From: Clostridia bacterium | GTDB lineage: Bacteria > Bacillota > Clostridia > Christensenellales > CAG-138 | Direction: 5' to 3' | DNA length: 64,000 nt | Assembly (NCBI GenBank): GCA_017547885.1 | Contig: JAFYOP010000006.1 | Coordinates: 99,065-163,064, forward strand | In this document: positions 8,847-18,631 of the stretch, in pieces | How the letters are laid out: each line of letters begins with the position of its first letter | How positions within the stretch are numbered: position 1 is the first letter of the stretch | Translations under genes and position numbers: made by a program | The notes under the pieces: generated by a model | What the model was told of the DNA's origin: nothing | The model's database searches: none | The model's input: only the letters and a program-made list of their open reading frames with translations

Positions 8847-9887
8847 TTATGCGCTTACCGCCTCATGGCACAGGCCGGAGTCTTCCCCCATGTCCAGCGC
8901 CATAAGAGCGCCCTTTACCACGCAGTTTTCAGGATCCTCCGCCACCCGAACTCCCATGCCGGTTTCCCTGCTTATAAGCTCCGCTATGCCGTCAAGACAC
9001 GCTCCTCCCCCTGTAAGGGTGATGCCTGTGGTATATATATCCCCCGCAAGCTCCGGAGGAGTATCCGCAAGGGTATCCTTTACTGCGTTTACTATTTCTT
9101 TTATCTGGTTCTTTATGGCATAGCTTATCTCACCCTGACTCACCACTATGCTCTCAGGAAGGCCGCTTTCCATATTGCGGCCCCTCAGCTGCATATGCTC
9201 CTCTCCCCCCATAAGGGCACTGCCTATGGTCATCTTTACCTGTTCTGCGGTGCGTTCGCCTATGCTCAGGCAATACTCCTTTTCCACAAAATCAACAATT
9301 GCCTTGTCTATATGAGTTCCGCCCACCCGAACAGACTTATGCGCCGCAATGCCTCCCAGCACCACCACCGCCGCATCCGTGGTTCCGCCTCCCATATCCA
9401 CCACCATATGGCCTATGGGTGCGGTTACCGGCAGCCCTGCACCAATGGCCGCAGCAAGTGCTTCGTTAAGTACTGTTATCTCCCTCGCCCCTGCATTCTT
9501 TGCGGCCTCCATCAGCGCCCTGCGCTCTATGTCGCTTACGCAAAGGGGAAAACATAACGCAAGGCGTATGCCCATAGGCCCCGCCTTTCTTCCCAGCGCC
9601 TCCCGTATGCAGTAGCGTATCATGGCCTCCATAAGCTCCATGTCGGATATTACTCCGTCTCTCATGGGATAATTTACCGCCAGCTGTCCCGGCGTTCGGC
9701 CCAGCATAAGCATTGCCTTGCTGCCTATTTCAACTATTTCCCTTTCCTCCCCCGTGGATACCGCCACGGCACTGGGCTCCCTCAGCACTATCCCCCTGCC
9801 CTTTATGGCGGCCAGAGTATTTACGGTTCCCAGATCCAGCGCCACCGCATCGGAAAACACATCCCGCAATATCTTCATTCCAAACAC
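8847..9887 (-). CDS. mreB: Rod shape-determining protein MreB (actin-like)
   Basis: An actin-like ATPase that polymerises under the membrane and guides wall synthesis. It is about 346 residues. The nucleotide-binding motifs are present: ALDLGTVNT (phosphate 1), MVVDMGGGTTDAAVV (phosphate 2) and GITLTGGGACLDGI (adenosine loop). I place the start at a GTG at 9887, giving MFGMKILRD, because GGAGGT lies nine bases before it; the ATG three codons later would be 18 bases from that site. The reading frame continues open for about 160 codons further upstream, into the divergent maf region, but that extension is not MreB-like. It is the first gene of the rod-shape cluster and is divergent from maf. 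Confidence 0.95.
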   Translation of the reverse strand: MFGMKILRDVFSDAVALDLGTVNTLAAIKGRGIVLREPSAVAVSTGEEREIVEIGSKAMLMLGRTPGQLAVNYPMRDGVISDMELMEAMIRYCIREALGRKAGPMGIRLALCFPLCVSDIERRALMEAAKNAGAREITVLNEALAAAIGAGLPVTAPIGHMVVDMGGGTTDAAVVVLGGIAAHKSVRVGGTHIDKAIVDFVEKEYCLSIGERTAEQVKMTIGSALMGGEEHMQLRGRNMESGLPESIVVSQGEISYAIKNQIKEIVNAVKDTLADTPPELAGDIYTTGITLTGGGACLDGIAELISRETGMGVRVAEDPENCVVKGALMALDMGEDSGLCHEAVSA

Positions 9888-9957
9888 TGTATGGATACCT
9901 CCCAATCTAGTTATGGAGAAAGTATTTCCATATATTGTTTCTGTTATACAGAGGGGA

Positions 9958-9986
9958 TTGTACCGCGATGTGCCTTGTGGTATCCT
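9958..9986 (+). promoter_or_regulatory. Promoter for maf
   Basis: TTGTAC, 17 bases, TATCCT on the plus strand, about 30 bases before the maf start codon, in the divergent mreB-maf region. Confidence 0.55.
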
Positions 9987-10016
9987 ATTTGTGATTTTGA
10001 AATCCAGAGGTGCTTT

Positions 10017-10607
10017 ATGGAGCTTATACTGGCCTCCCAGTCCCAGCGGCGCAGGGAGCTTTTTCAGCTGATAGGTCTGGAATATACCTGCATCCCCAGC
10101 GATGCGGATGAAAACGTACCCTTTACAGAACCCGGCGAATTTGTGGAGCAGCTGGCCCTCAGAAAGGCCTCCGCAGTAAAGAAAGACCACCCCGGCAGCT
10201 GCGTTGTGGGTTCGGATACCGTAGTGTGGCTGGATAACGAGATAATCGGCAAGCCCCATGACCGTGAGGACGCATACCGCATACTCCGCAAGCTGTCCGG
10301 CCGCACACATACCGTATACACCGGCATAGCCGTGCTTACCGACGACTCCACTCAGCTCTGCCATGAGACCACCCAAGTCACCTTTGAAGAGCTTTCGGAC
10401 GAGCTGATATGGGACTATATCGATACCGGCGACCCTATGGACAAGGCAGGCTCATACGGCGTACAGGGTCTCGGTGCCGTGCTGGTAAAAAAGGTGGAAG
10501 GCTGCTATTTTACCGTTATAGGCATGTCCATACCCCGCCTGTGCGAAATGCTGAAAAACGTTGGTATATATCCCAGCTGGCAGACTCGCTGCGCAGAAAA
10601 CAGCTGA
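10017..10607 (+). CDS. maf: Maf family nucleotide pyrophosphatase
   Basis: A 196-residue house-cleaning enzyme of the Maf/YhdE family, which hydrolyses nucleoside triphosphates such as dTTP, UTP or modified pyrimidines. Family signatures are ASQSQRRRELF at the N-terminus, GSDTVVWLD with the catalytic Asp, and GKPHDREDAYRIL. The late DKAGSYGVQG block is the typical Maf substrate loop. The ATG at 10017 is chosen because AGAGG lies just upstream; longer in-frame extensions lack one. Maf is often next to mreB in Firmicutes and has been linked to septum formation, but here it is divergent from mreB. Confidence 0.95.
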   Translation: MELILASQSQRRRELFQLIGLEYTCIPSDADENVPFTEPGEFVEQLALRKASAVKKDHPGSCVVGSDTVVWLDNEIIGKPHDREDAYRILRKLSGRTHTVYTGIAVLTDDSTQLCHETTQVTFEELSDELIWDYIDTGDPMDKAGSYGVQGLGAVLVKKVEGCYFTVIGMSIPRLCEMLKNVGIYPSWQTRCAENS

Positions 10608-10628
10608 TTTATTTAAATATTTATACAA

Positions 10629-10663
10629 CAAAAAGCAGACACATCAGTGTCTGCTTTGTTTTG
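10629..10663. terminator. Bidirectional terminator between maf and rex
   Basis: An 11-bp perfect stem (AAGCAGACAC against GTGTCTGCTT) around ATCA, flanked by an A run on the left and TTTGTTTTG on the right. It serves the convergent genes maf and rex. Confidence 0.92.
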
Positions 10664-10677
10664 CTTTGATTTGGTAA

Positions 10678-11313
10678 TTATTCGTCATCACCCATATTAT
10701 GGCACATCTTATATGCAAGGCAGATAAGGCTGTCCGTCATGTGGATATTCTCCACGGGCACCGGGGCGGTAACGTCAGTGGGGGCAAAGTTCCATATGCC
10801 CTTTACTCCGGCCTGCACCATGCGGTCTGCCAGCTCCTGAGCTGCGCTCCTGCGGGCAGTGATAATACCCACGGCGATATTGTTTTCCTTTACGTATTCC
10901 TCAAGCTTGCTTATGTGCAGCACAGGCTTTCCATTTACGTCAGTGCCCACCAGCTCCTCATTTACGTCGAAAAGGGCGGTAATGCTGAAGCCATGCTGCT
11001 CAAAGTGGTCAAAGCTTGCAAGTGCGCGGCCTATATTGCCCGCACCTGCCACAACCGCCTTGTGAGACTTATTGAGGGCAAGTATGTTTTTGATTTCGCC
11101 AAGCAATGTGGTTACGTTGTAGCCGTAGCCCTGCTGGCCAAAGCCGCCGAAGCAATTGAAATCCTGCCTGACCTGAGATGCATTGAGGCGCATCATCTGT
11201 GCAAGCTTGCCGGAGGAAATACGCTCCACGCCCTGAGCCTGCAGCACCTGAAGCTGCCTGTAATATCTGGGCATACGCCTTATAACCGCCTCGGAAACTC
11301 TGCGAAATTCCAT
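10678..11313 (-). CDS. rex: Redox-sensing transcriptional repressor Rex
   Basis: A 211-residue repressor that senses the NADH/NAD ratio and controls fermentation and anaerobic genes. The N-terminal winged helix contains SSGKLAQMMRLNASQVRQDF, the characteristic Rex recognition region, and FGGFGQQGYGYNV. The Rossmann domain has VVAGAGNIG at about residues 87-95. The C-terminus ends in the domain-swapped helix expected for Rex dimers. It is transcribed alone from its own promoter. Confidence 0.97.
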   Translation of the reverse strand: MEFRRVSEAVIRRMPRYYRQLQVLQAQGVERISSGKLAQMMRLNASQVRQDFNCFGGFGQQGYGYNVTTLLGEIKNILALNKSHKAVVAGAGNIGRALASFDHFEQHGFSITALFDVNEELVGTDVNGKPVLHISKLEEYVKENNIAVGIITARRSAAQELADRMVQAGVKGIWNFAPTDVTAPVPVENIHMTDSLICLAYKMCHNMGDDE

Positions 11314-11374
11314 ACTGTTCCTCCATTTTTATGCATCGGGCTGCAATACGCCCATCATCCACTATGATTTATTT

Positions 11375-11419
11375 ATTATACGCTCATCAAGGGCAACTTT
11401 CAAGGGATTTGACAAATCC
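11375..11419 (-). promoter_or_regulatory. rex promoter with upstream palindrome
   Basis: On the minus strand TTGAAA, 17 bases, TATAAT (boxes at 11398-11403 and 11375-11380), about 60 bases before rex. Directly upstream of the -35 is the palindrome GGATTTGTCAAATCC (11405-11419), close in character to Rex-type operators. Autoregulation is inference. Confidence 0.65.
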
Positions 11420-11426
11420 AAGACGA

Positions 11427-14285
11427 TCATGCTTTATTTTTGTCAGTCCGCTCTCTGTCCCTTATGAGTATGGGGGCAAGGTACTGTCCGGTGTAGCTTT
11501 GGGGTATCTTTGCCACCTCTTCAGGAGTTCCGCAGGCCACCACCGTACCGCCGCCGGCACCTCCTTCGGGCCCCATGTCGATTATGTAATCGGCGCACTT
11601 TATAACGTCTAAGTTATGCTCTATAACCACAACGGTGCTTCCGCCGTCCGCAAGGCGCTTGAGTATATCCAGCAGCCTTTCAACGTCTGCCATATGCAGA
11701 CCGGTAGTGGGCTCATCCAGCACATACATCGTGTTTCCAGTATCCCTTCGGGACAGCTCTGTGGTCAGCTTTACACGCTGGGCCTCGCCGCCGGAAAGTG
11801 TAGTTGAAGGCTGCCCCAGCTTGATATATCCCAGGCCCACATCCTGCAGCGTCTGCAGCTTACGCTTTATCCTGTCTATGGGACGGAAAAACTCCAGCGC
11901 CTCCTCCACCGTCATATCCAGCACATCCGAAATGCTCTTTCCCTTGTATTTTACCTCAAGGGTCTCCCTGTTGTATCGCTTGCCCTTGCATACCTCGCAG
12001 GGCACATATACGTCCGGCAGGAAGTGCATCTCGATCTTCAGCATACCGTCGCCCCGGCAGGCTTCGCACCGTCCGCCCTTCACATTAAAGCTGAAGCGGC
12101 CGTTATTGTATCCACGCACCTTTGCATCGGGAGTCATGGCGAATATGTCCCTTATCATATCGAAAAGGCCGGTATATGTGGCGGGGTTGCTGCGGGGCGT
12201 TCTGCCTATGGGGGACTGGTCGATGTCAATTATCTTATCCAGCCGAGGTATGCCATCTATGCTGTCGCATACATCCTTTGGGCAGTGCTTCGCCCTGTTA
12301 AGGTCATGAAGCAGTGTCTTTTTGACCACCTCGTTCACAAGGCTGCTCTTGCCGCTGCCGGATACGCCTGTAACGCAGGTGAATACCCCAAGAGGTATAT
12401 CCACGTCTATATTTTTAAGGTTATTAACCCGTGCGTTCTTTACGCTGAGCCATCTGCCCTCATTGCTGCGCCGCCCTTCCGGCACAGGAATAAACCTGCG
12501 GCCGGACAGGAACTGACCGGTGATGGAATTTTCTGAGGCCATTATTTCCCCGGGAGTTCCCTCGGCAACTATTCTGCCGCCGTGCTCGCCCGCACCGGGG
12601 CCTATATCCACCAGATAGTCCGCGCTCAGCATGGTCTCTTCATCATGCTCCACCACGATAAGGGTATTGCCCATGTCACGCATGCCCTTGAGGGTATCAA
12701 GCAGCCTTGCGTTGTCCCGCTGATGCAGGCCTATGCTGGGCTCATCCAGTATGTACAATACCCCCATAAGGCCGCTGCCTATCTGGGTGGCAAGGCGTAT
12801 GCGCTGTGCCTCGCCGCCGGAAAGGGTACATGCTCCTCTGGACAGGGTAAGGTAATCAAGACCTACGTTTTTCAGGAAGCCCAGCCTTGCGCTTATCTCC
12901 TTTACGATGCGCTCGGCTATCATACGCTCTGTCTCGGTCAGTGTCAGCCCGTTGATAAAAGCTTCCGCGGCGGATACCGTCATATCGCTGACCTCAGCGA
13001 TGGACTTCCCCCCCACGGTAACCGCAAGGCTTTCAGGCTTGAGCCTTTTGCCTTTGCACTCAGGGCAGGGGATATTGGACATATATCCTTCTATCACCTG
13101 CTTCATGCCGTCGGACTGAGTCTCGTGATAGCGTCGCTCAAGGTTGGTTATGATCCCCTCAAAGGAAGTTTTAAAGGTACCGCTGCCATACTCGCGCTGG
13201 TAGCTGACCTCCATCTTTTCATCCCCTGTGCCATACAGCAGCACCTGCTTGGCCTTTTCGGGAAGTTCTTCATAAGGCACATCCATGAAAAAGCCGTAAT
13301 GCTTTGCAATAGCGCCAAAGTACATCTCAGCCATGCTGCCGCCGTTTGCTCCGCTCTGCCAGCCGCTTACGTTTATGGCTCCCTCCGCAAGGCTCAGGCT
13401 CTTGTCCGGCACCACCAGATCAGGGTCCACCTTCATCAATGAGCCAAGGCCGCTGCAGCAGGGGCAAGCGCCGTAAGGGTTGTTGAAGGAGAACATTCTG
13501 GGAGTAAGCTCAGGTATGCTTATTCCGCAGTCCGGGCAGGAGTACTTTTCTGAAAACAGCAGCTCCTCCCTGCCAATTACATCCACCTTTGCAAGGCCGT
13601 CGCCAAAGGCGAAAGCAGTCTCCATGGACTCGGCAAGGCGGCTTTCTATGCCGGGCTTTATTATCAGCCTGTCCACTATAACGTCTATGGTGTGTTTTTT
13701 CTGCTTATTAAGTGGGGGAACTTCGTTTATGTCGTATACTTCCCCATCCACACGCACGCGAACATAACCGTCCTTGCGTATCTGCTCCAGCAGCTTTGCA
13801 TGCTCGCCCTTTTTGGCACGCACAGCGGGGGCGATTATCTGTATCCTCCCCTCCCCAATGGCCATTATCCTGTCCACCACCACGTCTATGCTTTGACGCT
13901 CTATGGGCAGGCCGCACTTGGGACAGTGCGGATGTCCCGTCCTTGCGTACAGCAGCCTGAAATAATCGTGTATTTCGGTTACCGTGCCTACGGTGGAACG
14001 GGGGTTATTTGAGGTGCTCTTTTGGTCTATGCTGATGGCAGGGGAAAGGCCCTCTATGTAATCCACATCCGGCTTATCCATCTGCCCAAGGAACAGCCTT
14101 GCGTATGAGGAGAGTGACTCCACATATCTGCGCTGTCCTTCTGCGTATATGGTATCAAAGGCCAGCGAAGACTTTCCGCTGCCGCTGAGGCCTGTGAATA
14201 CTATTAATTTATTGCGGGGCAGGGCAATGTCCACATCCTTAAGGTTGTGCTCCCTTGCTCCCTTGATTATTAATTGTTCGTTCAT
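11427..14285 (-). CDS. uvrA: Excinuclease ABC subunit UvrA
   Basis: The damage-recognition ATPase of nucleotide excision repair, 952 residues, full length. It has two ABC modules. The first shows [20 protein letters not shown] near residue 32 and the signature [12 protein letters not shown]. The second shows [14 protein letters not shown] and [11 protein letters not shown]. Zinc-finger cysteines include CPDCG and CPCC in the first half and CEACRGDG with CEVC in the second. It lies nine bases after uvrB on the same strand, so the two are co-transcribed. The C-terminus ends in a lysine-rich tail. Confidence 0.99.
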   Translation of the reverse strand: MNEQLIIKGAREHNLKDVDIALPRNKLIVFTGLSGSGKSSLAFDTIYAEGQRRYVESLSSYARLFLGQMDKPDVDYIEGLSPAISIDQKSTSNNPRSTVGTVTEIHDYFRLLYARTGHPHCPKCGLPIERQSIDVVVDRIMAIGEGRIQIIAPAVRAKKGEHAKLLEQIRKDGYVRVRVDGEVYDINEVPPLNKQKKHTIDVIVDRLIIKPGIESRLAESMETAFAFGDGLAKVDVIGREELLFSEKYSCPDCGISIPELTPRMFSFNNPYGACPCCSGLGSLMKVDPDLVVPDKSLSLAEGAINVSGWQSGANGGSMAEMYFGAIAKHYGFFMDVPYEELPEKAKQVLLYGTGDEKMEVSYQREYGSGTFKTSFEGIITNLERRYHETQSDGMKQVIEGYMSNIPCPECKGKRLKPESLAVTVGGKSIAEVSDMTVSAAEAFINGLTLTETERMIAERIVKEISARLGFLKNVGLDYLTLSRGACTLSGGEAQRIRLATQIGSGLMGVLYILDEPSIGLHQRDNARLLDTLKGMRDMGNTLIVVEHDEETMLSADYLVDIGPGAGEHGGRIVAEGTPGEIMASENSITGQFLSGRRFIPVPEGRRSNEGRWLSVKNARVNNLKNIDVDIPLGVFTCVTGVSGSGKSSLVNEVVKKTLLHDLNRAKHCPKDVCDSIDGIPRLDKIIDIDQSPIGRTPRSNPATYTGLFDMIRDIFAMTPDAKVRGYNNGRFSFNVKGGRCEACRGDGMLKIEMHFLPDVYVPCEVCKGKRYNRETLEVKYKGKSISDVLDMTVEEALEFFRPIDRIKRKLQTLQDVGLGYIKLGQPSTTLSGGEAQRVKLTTELSRRDTGNTMYVLDEPTTGLHMADVERLLDILKRLADGGSTVVVIEHNLDVIKCADYIIDMGPEGGAGGGTVVACGTPEEVAKIPQSYTGQYLAPILIRDRERTDKNKA

Positions 14286-14294
14286 TCCTCTTTC

Positions 14295-16301
14295 CTATTT
14301 TCTGGTTCTTCCTCTTGCGTTTCTCTTGCTGCCGGGAGTACCCGGCGCTATCTTTTTGGGCTTATCCTCCCCGGTAAGGTCAAACAGCCTGTCCCTGAGC
14401 CTTGCGGCGGTCTCAAAGTCCAGCTCTGCCGCTGCCGCCCGCATCTGCTGGCGCAGCAGCTCTATCTGGGCCTCCCGGTTTTCCTCCGCCTTTTCCTTGG
14501 GCCGTCCGCTTATTTCGATTATGTCGTGGACCGCCTTGGTTATGCTCCTGGGAGTTATGTTGTGCTCAATGTTGTAGGTCTGCTGTTTTTCCCTTCTGCG
14601 GGCCGTCTCATCTATGGCGGTGCGCATGGAGGGGGTTATCTCGTCCGCGTACATGATCACATGGCCATCGGCGTTTCGCGCCGCGCGGCCGATGGTCTGT
14701 ATCAGGGATGTGGCCGAGCGCAGGAAGCCCTCTTTATCCGCATCCAATATGGCCACAAGGCCCACTTCCGGCAGGTCAAGGCCCTCACGCAGAAGGTTTA
14801 TGCCCACCAGCACGTCAAACTCACCAAGGCGCAGATCGCGTATTATCTCCATGCGCTCTATGGTTTCGATTTCGGAGTGCATATACCTTACCCTTACTCC
14901 CATACCGTCCAGATACTCGGTAAGCATCTCCGCCATGCGCTTTGTAAGGGTGGTAACCAATACCCTGTATCCCTTTTCGGTGGTCTTTCTTATTTCGCCC
15001 AGCAGGTCGTCCACCTGACCGTTTACAGGGCGGATATCTATTTCCGGATCCAATAGACCGGTGGGGCGTATCACCTGCTCTGCCACCCGGGAAGCCAAGC
15101 CCAGCTCATAGTCGCCGGGTGTGGCGGATACGCAGATAAGCTGGTTTATGCGTCCCCTGAATTCGTCAAACTTCAAAGGCCTGTTGTCAAAGGCGCTGGG
15201 GATGCGGAAGCCATACTCCACCAGCTCTGTTTTTCTTGACAGGTCGCCGCTGTACATGCCCCTGATCTGAGGCAGGGTAACGTGGGACTCGTCTATTATC
15301 ATGAGGAAATCCTCGGGGAAATAGTCGATAAGGGTATAGGGAGGCTGTCCCGGGCTGCGCCCGTCAAAGTATCTCGAGTAGTTTTCGATGCCCTGACAAT
15401 AGCCTATCTCCCGCATCATTTCCATATCGTACTGGGTGCGCTGCTCCAGACGCTGCGCCTCCAGCAGCTTGTCCTGCGCCTTCAGCCCCGCGACCCTGTC
15501 ATAGAGGTCCTTTTCGATCGCCTCAAGGGCAGTGATGAGCTTATCCCTTCCCGTGGCATAGTGGGATGCGGGGAACACCGCAACGTGTGCTCTGTCCAGC
15601 AATATCTCACCTGTTAAGCAGTTCACTTCGCTTATACGCTCTATCTCATCCCCGAAAAATTCCACCCTCAGAGCCTTGTCGGACCAGTTTGAGGGGAATA
15701 TTTCCAATACGTCTCCCTTTGCCCTGAACGTGCCGCGAACGAAATCGTACTCATTGCGCTGATACTGTATATCCACAAGCTTTCGCATTACCTCGTCGCG
15801 GTCTATGAGCATGCCCTTTCTCAGGGATATGGACAGCTTAAGATATTCCTCGGGATCGCCCAGCGCGTATATGCAGCTGACGGAGGCCACAATTATAACG
15901 TCCCTGCGCTCATTGAGGGCGCAGGTGGCGCTGTGGCGCAGCTTGTCTATCTCGTCATTTACCGTGGCGACTTTTTCTATGTAGGTATCCGATGCGGCAA
16001 TATATGCTTCCGGCTGATAGTAATCGTAATAACTGACAAAATACTCCACGGCGCTGTCCGGAAAAAACTCCCTCAGCTCGCCGCAGAGCTGTGCGGCAAG
16101 GGTCTTGTTGTGCGCTATTACCAGAGTAGGCTTCTGCACCTGCTCTATTACCTTTGCCATGGTATATGTTTTGCCGCTGCCGGTAACGCCCAGCAGCACC
16201 TGAAGCTTCTCCCCCGCCTTTACGCCTTCGCTCAGCGCAGCAATAGCCTCAGGCTGATCACCCTGAGGCTGGAATGGGGATACTACTTTGAATTCGCCCA
16301 T
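14295..16301 (-). CDS. uvrB: Excinuclease ABC subunit UvrB
   Basis: The UvrB helicase-like subunit of nucleotide excision repair, 668 residues. Landmarks are the Walker A motif [12 protein letters not shown] near residue 39, the beta-hairpin region [10 protein letters not shown], the DEAD-like DESH, helicase motif VI (QTIGRAARN), and a C-terminal UVR domain (about residues 615-650) that contacts UvrC. It follows the Dabb gene by 13 bases on the same strand and precedes uvrA. No uvrC is in the window. Confidence 0.99.
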   Translation of the reverse strand: MGEFKVVSPFQPQGDQPEAIAALSEGVKAGEKLQVLLGVTGSGKTYTMAKVIEQVQKPTLVIAHNKTLAAQLCGELREFFPDSAVEYFVSYYDYYQPEAYIAASDTYIEKVATVNDEIDKLRHSATCALNERRDVIIVASVSCIYALGDPEEYLKLSISLRKGMLIDRDEVMRKLVDIQYQRNEYDFVRGTFRAKGDVLEIFPSNWSDKALRVEFFGDEIERISEVNCLTGEILLDRAHVAVFPASHYATGRDKLITALEAIEKDLYDRVAGLKAQDKLLEAQRLEQRTQYDMEMMREIGYCQGIENYSRYFDGRSPGQPPYTLIDYFPEDFLMIIDESHVTLPQIRGMYSGDLSRKTELVEYGFRIPSAFDNRPLKFDEFRGRINQLICVSATPGDYELGLASRVAEQVIRPTGLLDPEIDIRPVNGQVDDLLGEIRKTTEKGYRVLVTTLTKRMAEMLTEYLDGMGVRVRYMHSEIETIERMEIIRDLRLGEFDVLVGINLLREGLDLPEVGLVAILDADKEGFLRSATSLIQTIGRAARNADGHVIMYADEITPSMRTAIDETARRREKQQTYNIEHNITPRSITKAVHDIIEISGRPKEKAEENREAQIELLRQQMRAAAAELDFETAARLRDRLFDLTGEDKPKKIAPGTPGSKRNARGRTRK

Positions 16302-16314
16302 GTTTATTGCTTTA

Positions 16315-16596
16315 TTAATCCTCGAAATCTACAGATATGCCGTTCTGCAGTACGGTGTGGATGTACTCCTTTACCTTTACATGCTCGGGATGGTCGGCAT
16401 ATACAGCCAAATCCTCACGGGTGGCAAACTTTGCTACCAGAGCCAGGTCATAGCTCCTTGCGCTGCCGATAAAGTCCGCACCTGCTTCCATGCTGATAAG
16501 GCCGGGAACCTTGCCTACCAGTGCCTTGAGCATTGGGGCGATCTTGTTGGCCTCTTCGCGATCGGTGTACTTGTGGCATACGATGTGGGTTACCAT
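16315..16596 (-). CDS. Dabb (stress-responsive A/B barrel) family protein
   Basis: A 93-residue small alpha/beta barrel protein of the Dabb family, about the usual length. Recognisable features are [10 protein letters not shown] at the start, the [12 protein letters not shown] strand, [16 protein letters not shown], and the late [11 protein letters not shown] helix that these proteins share. Members are dimeric; most have no defined substrate. It sits 13 bases upstream of uvrB with a good AAGGAGAT ribosome binding site, so uvrB and uvrA may be read from its promoter. Confidence 0.92.
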   Translation of the reverse strand: MVTHIVCHKYTDREEANKIAPMLKALVGKVPGLISMEAGADFIGSARSYDLALVAKFATREDLAVYADHPEHVKVKEYIHTVLQNGISVDFED

Positions 16597-16639
16597 TGTT
16601 TTATCTCCTTGTATGTTGAATTTATCAATAATTCAGCTG

Positions 16640-16680
16640 TGCCATATGTGATATACATTATAGCACAGCACATGTGATAT
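16640..16680 (-). promoter_or_regulatory. Dabb-uvrB promoter with repeated operator-like sequence
   Basis: On the minus strand TGCTATAAT is an extended -10 (TATAAT at 16657-16662). It is bracketed by two direct copies of TATCACATRTG (16644-16654 and 16670-16680), and a GCTGTGC/GCACAGC inverted repeat spans the whole. The arrangement suggests a regulator binding over the -10. Confidence 0.55.
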
Positions 16681-16789
16681 CTGCACTATATTCTTCCCCA
16701 TTTTCCACCTTCCTACTATCGCTCTTTTTATATGCACAATGTTATTCTTCATGTATGCTTTAACACTGTTTATTAGGGAGGAATATGCC

Positions 16790-16960
16790 ATGACCATGCT
16801 GTTGCTGCTGTATGCGGGGGCAATACCACTTGTGCCCCTCATAGGTGCGGAAATATTCAAACGCCGGGAGGATGTCTCCCGGCGCAATGTATGCTATGTG
16901 TTGTTTGTGCTGCAGCTGCTGCTGAGTATCAGCTATGTTATAGACTATCTCAGCCGCTGA
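16790..16960 (+). CDS. Small membrane protein, unrecognised
   Basis: A 56-residue protein with two hydrophobic segments (about residues 2-20 and 35-52) separated by the basic stretch FKRREDVSRR. GGGAGG lies eight bases before the ATG at 16790; a longer in-frame start at 16739 lacks a ribosome binding site. It is convergent with coaX, whose stop lies two bases away. I do not recognise the family and no promoter is obvious. The good ribosome binding site and clean two-helix profile make it likely to be real. Confidence 0.6.
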   Translation: MTMLLLLYAGAIPLVPLIGAEIFKRREDVSRRNVCYVLFVLQLLLSISYVIDYLSR

Positions 16961-16962
16961 GG

Positions 16963-17730
16963 TTATTTATTCATCTCGTATATTCTGGCAAGACCCTCCA
17001 GCGTAAGTGTGGGGTTTACTATGTCAATACGCTTGGTCTCGTTGGCTATCATGCCGGACATACCGCCTGTGGCCACAACGGTGGGCTTTGCTCCCAGTTC
17101 TTTTTCTATCTGCTGGAGGATGTAGTCCACCTGACCCACATAGCCCCTTATAAGGCCGGACTGTATACCTTCCTTTGTGTTGGTGCCTATTACCTTTTCG
17201 GGCATTACATACTCAACCTTGTGAAGCATTGCCGCCCTCTCCACCAGTGCGTCCGCAGATACCATTATGCCGGGACAGATAAGGCCGCCCAGGAAATCGC
17301 CCTCTTTTGAAATAACGGCAAAATTGGTGGCAGTACCAAAATCCACCACCACGCAGGGGCCGCCATAGCGATGGTATGCCTCTACGGAATTGCAGATACG
17401 GTCTGAACCCAGCTGGGAGGGCAGGTCGTATTTTATATTCAGCCCCAGGTTCATTTCGCTGTTTACCACCATTGCGGTGCGGCGATGGAAATACAGCTCG
17501 CACATGTGCTCCATGGTATAGTTCATGGAGGGTATTACAGAGGACATTATTATGCCGTCCACTACATCGGTGGATATGCCAAGGTGATCAAAAAAGCTTT
17601 CCATCATGGTGCCGTATTCATCGGCTGTGCGCAGGTGGTTTGTCTGCAGTCTCCATGAGTTCTTAAGCTTGCCGTCTACAAAAAGGCCGGTCTTTATGTT
17701 GGTATTGCCTATGTCCATTACCATCAGCAT
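16963..17730 (-). CDS. coaX: Type III pantothenate kinase
   Basis: Phosphorylates pantothenate, the first step of coenzyme A synthesis. It is 255 residues. The acetate kinase/Hsp70-like fold is shown by VMDIGNTNIKTGL at the N-terminus, LGSDRICN, and VVDFGTATNFAVIS around residue 130, followed by GGLICPGI, all typical of CoaX. A GGAG lies about 10 bases before the chosen start; the third codon onward (MVMDIG) could also serve. It lies 29 bases downstream of an ECF-type substrate-binding gene on the same strand, which suggests that uptake and phosphorylation of pantothenate are linked. Confidence 0.97.
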   Translation of the reverse strand: MLMVMDIGNTNIKTGLFVDGKLKNSWRLQTNHLRTADEYGTMMESFFDHLGISTDVVDGIIMSSVIPSMNYTMEHMCELYFHRRTAMVVNSEMNLGLNIKYDLPSQLGSDRICNSVEAYHRYGGPCVVVDFGTATNFAVISKEGDFLGGLICPGIMVSADALVERAAMLHKVEYVMPEKVIGTNTKEGIQSGLIRGYVGQVDYILQQIEKELGAKPTVVATGGMSGMIANETKRIDIVNPTLTLEGLARIYEMNK

Positions 17731-17759
17731 AGGTGAAATTCTCCAATCAAAGGTTTAAT

Positions 17760-18386
17760 TTACTCGCTTTTGTTTCTGTTGGTGTATGCGCTTATGGCCT
17801 TGCCCACGGCAACGCATATTATGACCGCCGCAACGGCCTCTATTATGCCGTTGCCGGCCACTATGCCAAGAAGGGTCGTAAGCAGAGCACTGCCCGCAAC
17901 GCCCATAGCCTCAGCAGCCTGCTCAAAGGCAAGCAGATACAGCCCGCCCAGGAAAAGCACGGTATTGGTCATGCTGCCCACAAAGGCGCTTATACCCATT
18001 GCAGCCGTCTGACGCTTGCCTGTGCCGCCGATAAGCTGATATACCGCGGCAGACAAAAATCCGGTAAGTATTCGGGGCAGGAACAGCACCGCCACGATAA
18101 GCAAAACATTATACACCCCAAATCCGGTAGTGGTGCCCAGCATTATGGCAGCAATGGCATCCGGAGTGGTAAAGCACTTTATTAAGCTGGTAAGGCCAAA
18201 GAAAAAACCCAGCACCGCGCCGCCCTTTTTGCCAAGGGTGTATCCGCCGACTATTACGGGGATATGCACGGTGGTTATGGAGGCCATGGGAAGATATATA
18301 TACCCAAGGGGAGTAAGGCCCAGCAAAAATACCACGGCTACAAACATGCCGTACAGTACCAGTGTTCTTACACTTTTTTCCCTCAT
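17760..18386 (-). CDS. ECF transporter S component, possibly for pantothenate
   Basis: A roughly 208-residue integral membrane protein with about six hydrophobic segments and the layout of energy-coupling-factor S components: a basic start (MREKSVRTL), an early membrane helix, and GYTLGKKGGAVLGFFFG. S components bind a vitamin or similar substrate and share an ATPase-EcfT module encoded elsewhere. The start at 18386 is chosen because CAGGAGG lies ten bases upstream; a start nine codons earlier has none. Its partner coaX lies directly downstream, so pantothenate is the best guess for the substrate; this is inference from context. Confidence 0.85.
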   Translation of the reverse strand: MREKSVRTLVLYGMFVAVVFLLGLTPLGYIYLPMASITTVHIPVIVGGYTLGKKGGAVLGFFFGLTSLIKCFTTPDAIAAIMLGTTTGFGVYNVLLIVAVLFLPRILTGFLSAAVYQLIGGTGKRQTAAMGISAFVGSMTNTVLFLGGLYLLAFEQAAEAMGVAGSALLTTLLGIVAGNGIIEAVAAVIICVAVGKAISAYTNRNKSE

Positions 18387-18519
18387 CGGCGGTTTTCCTC
18401 CTGTATTTGACATTTAACATCCAATTAATTATTTTAGCATTACATTTCCCTTTATGCAACATATCCTCAGCCCACAAAAAAGTTAACAAATTGTACTGAT
18501 TTTATGATCTTCCAAGGGC

Positions 18520-18548
18520 TTTACCTCGCTCTCAAAATCACATATAAT
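18520..18548 (+). promoter_or_regulatory. Promoter for the VanW-domain gene
   Basis: TTTACC, 17 bases, TATAAT on the plus strand about 85 bases before the start codon. Confidence 0.6.
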
Positions 18549-18631
18549 ATAATGGCATAGGCATATACCGCAAGGTATTGATGCCGCCGCATTTTTCCAC
18601 TACAAAACACTCAACAGAAAGCGGAGCAATA

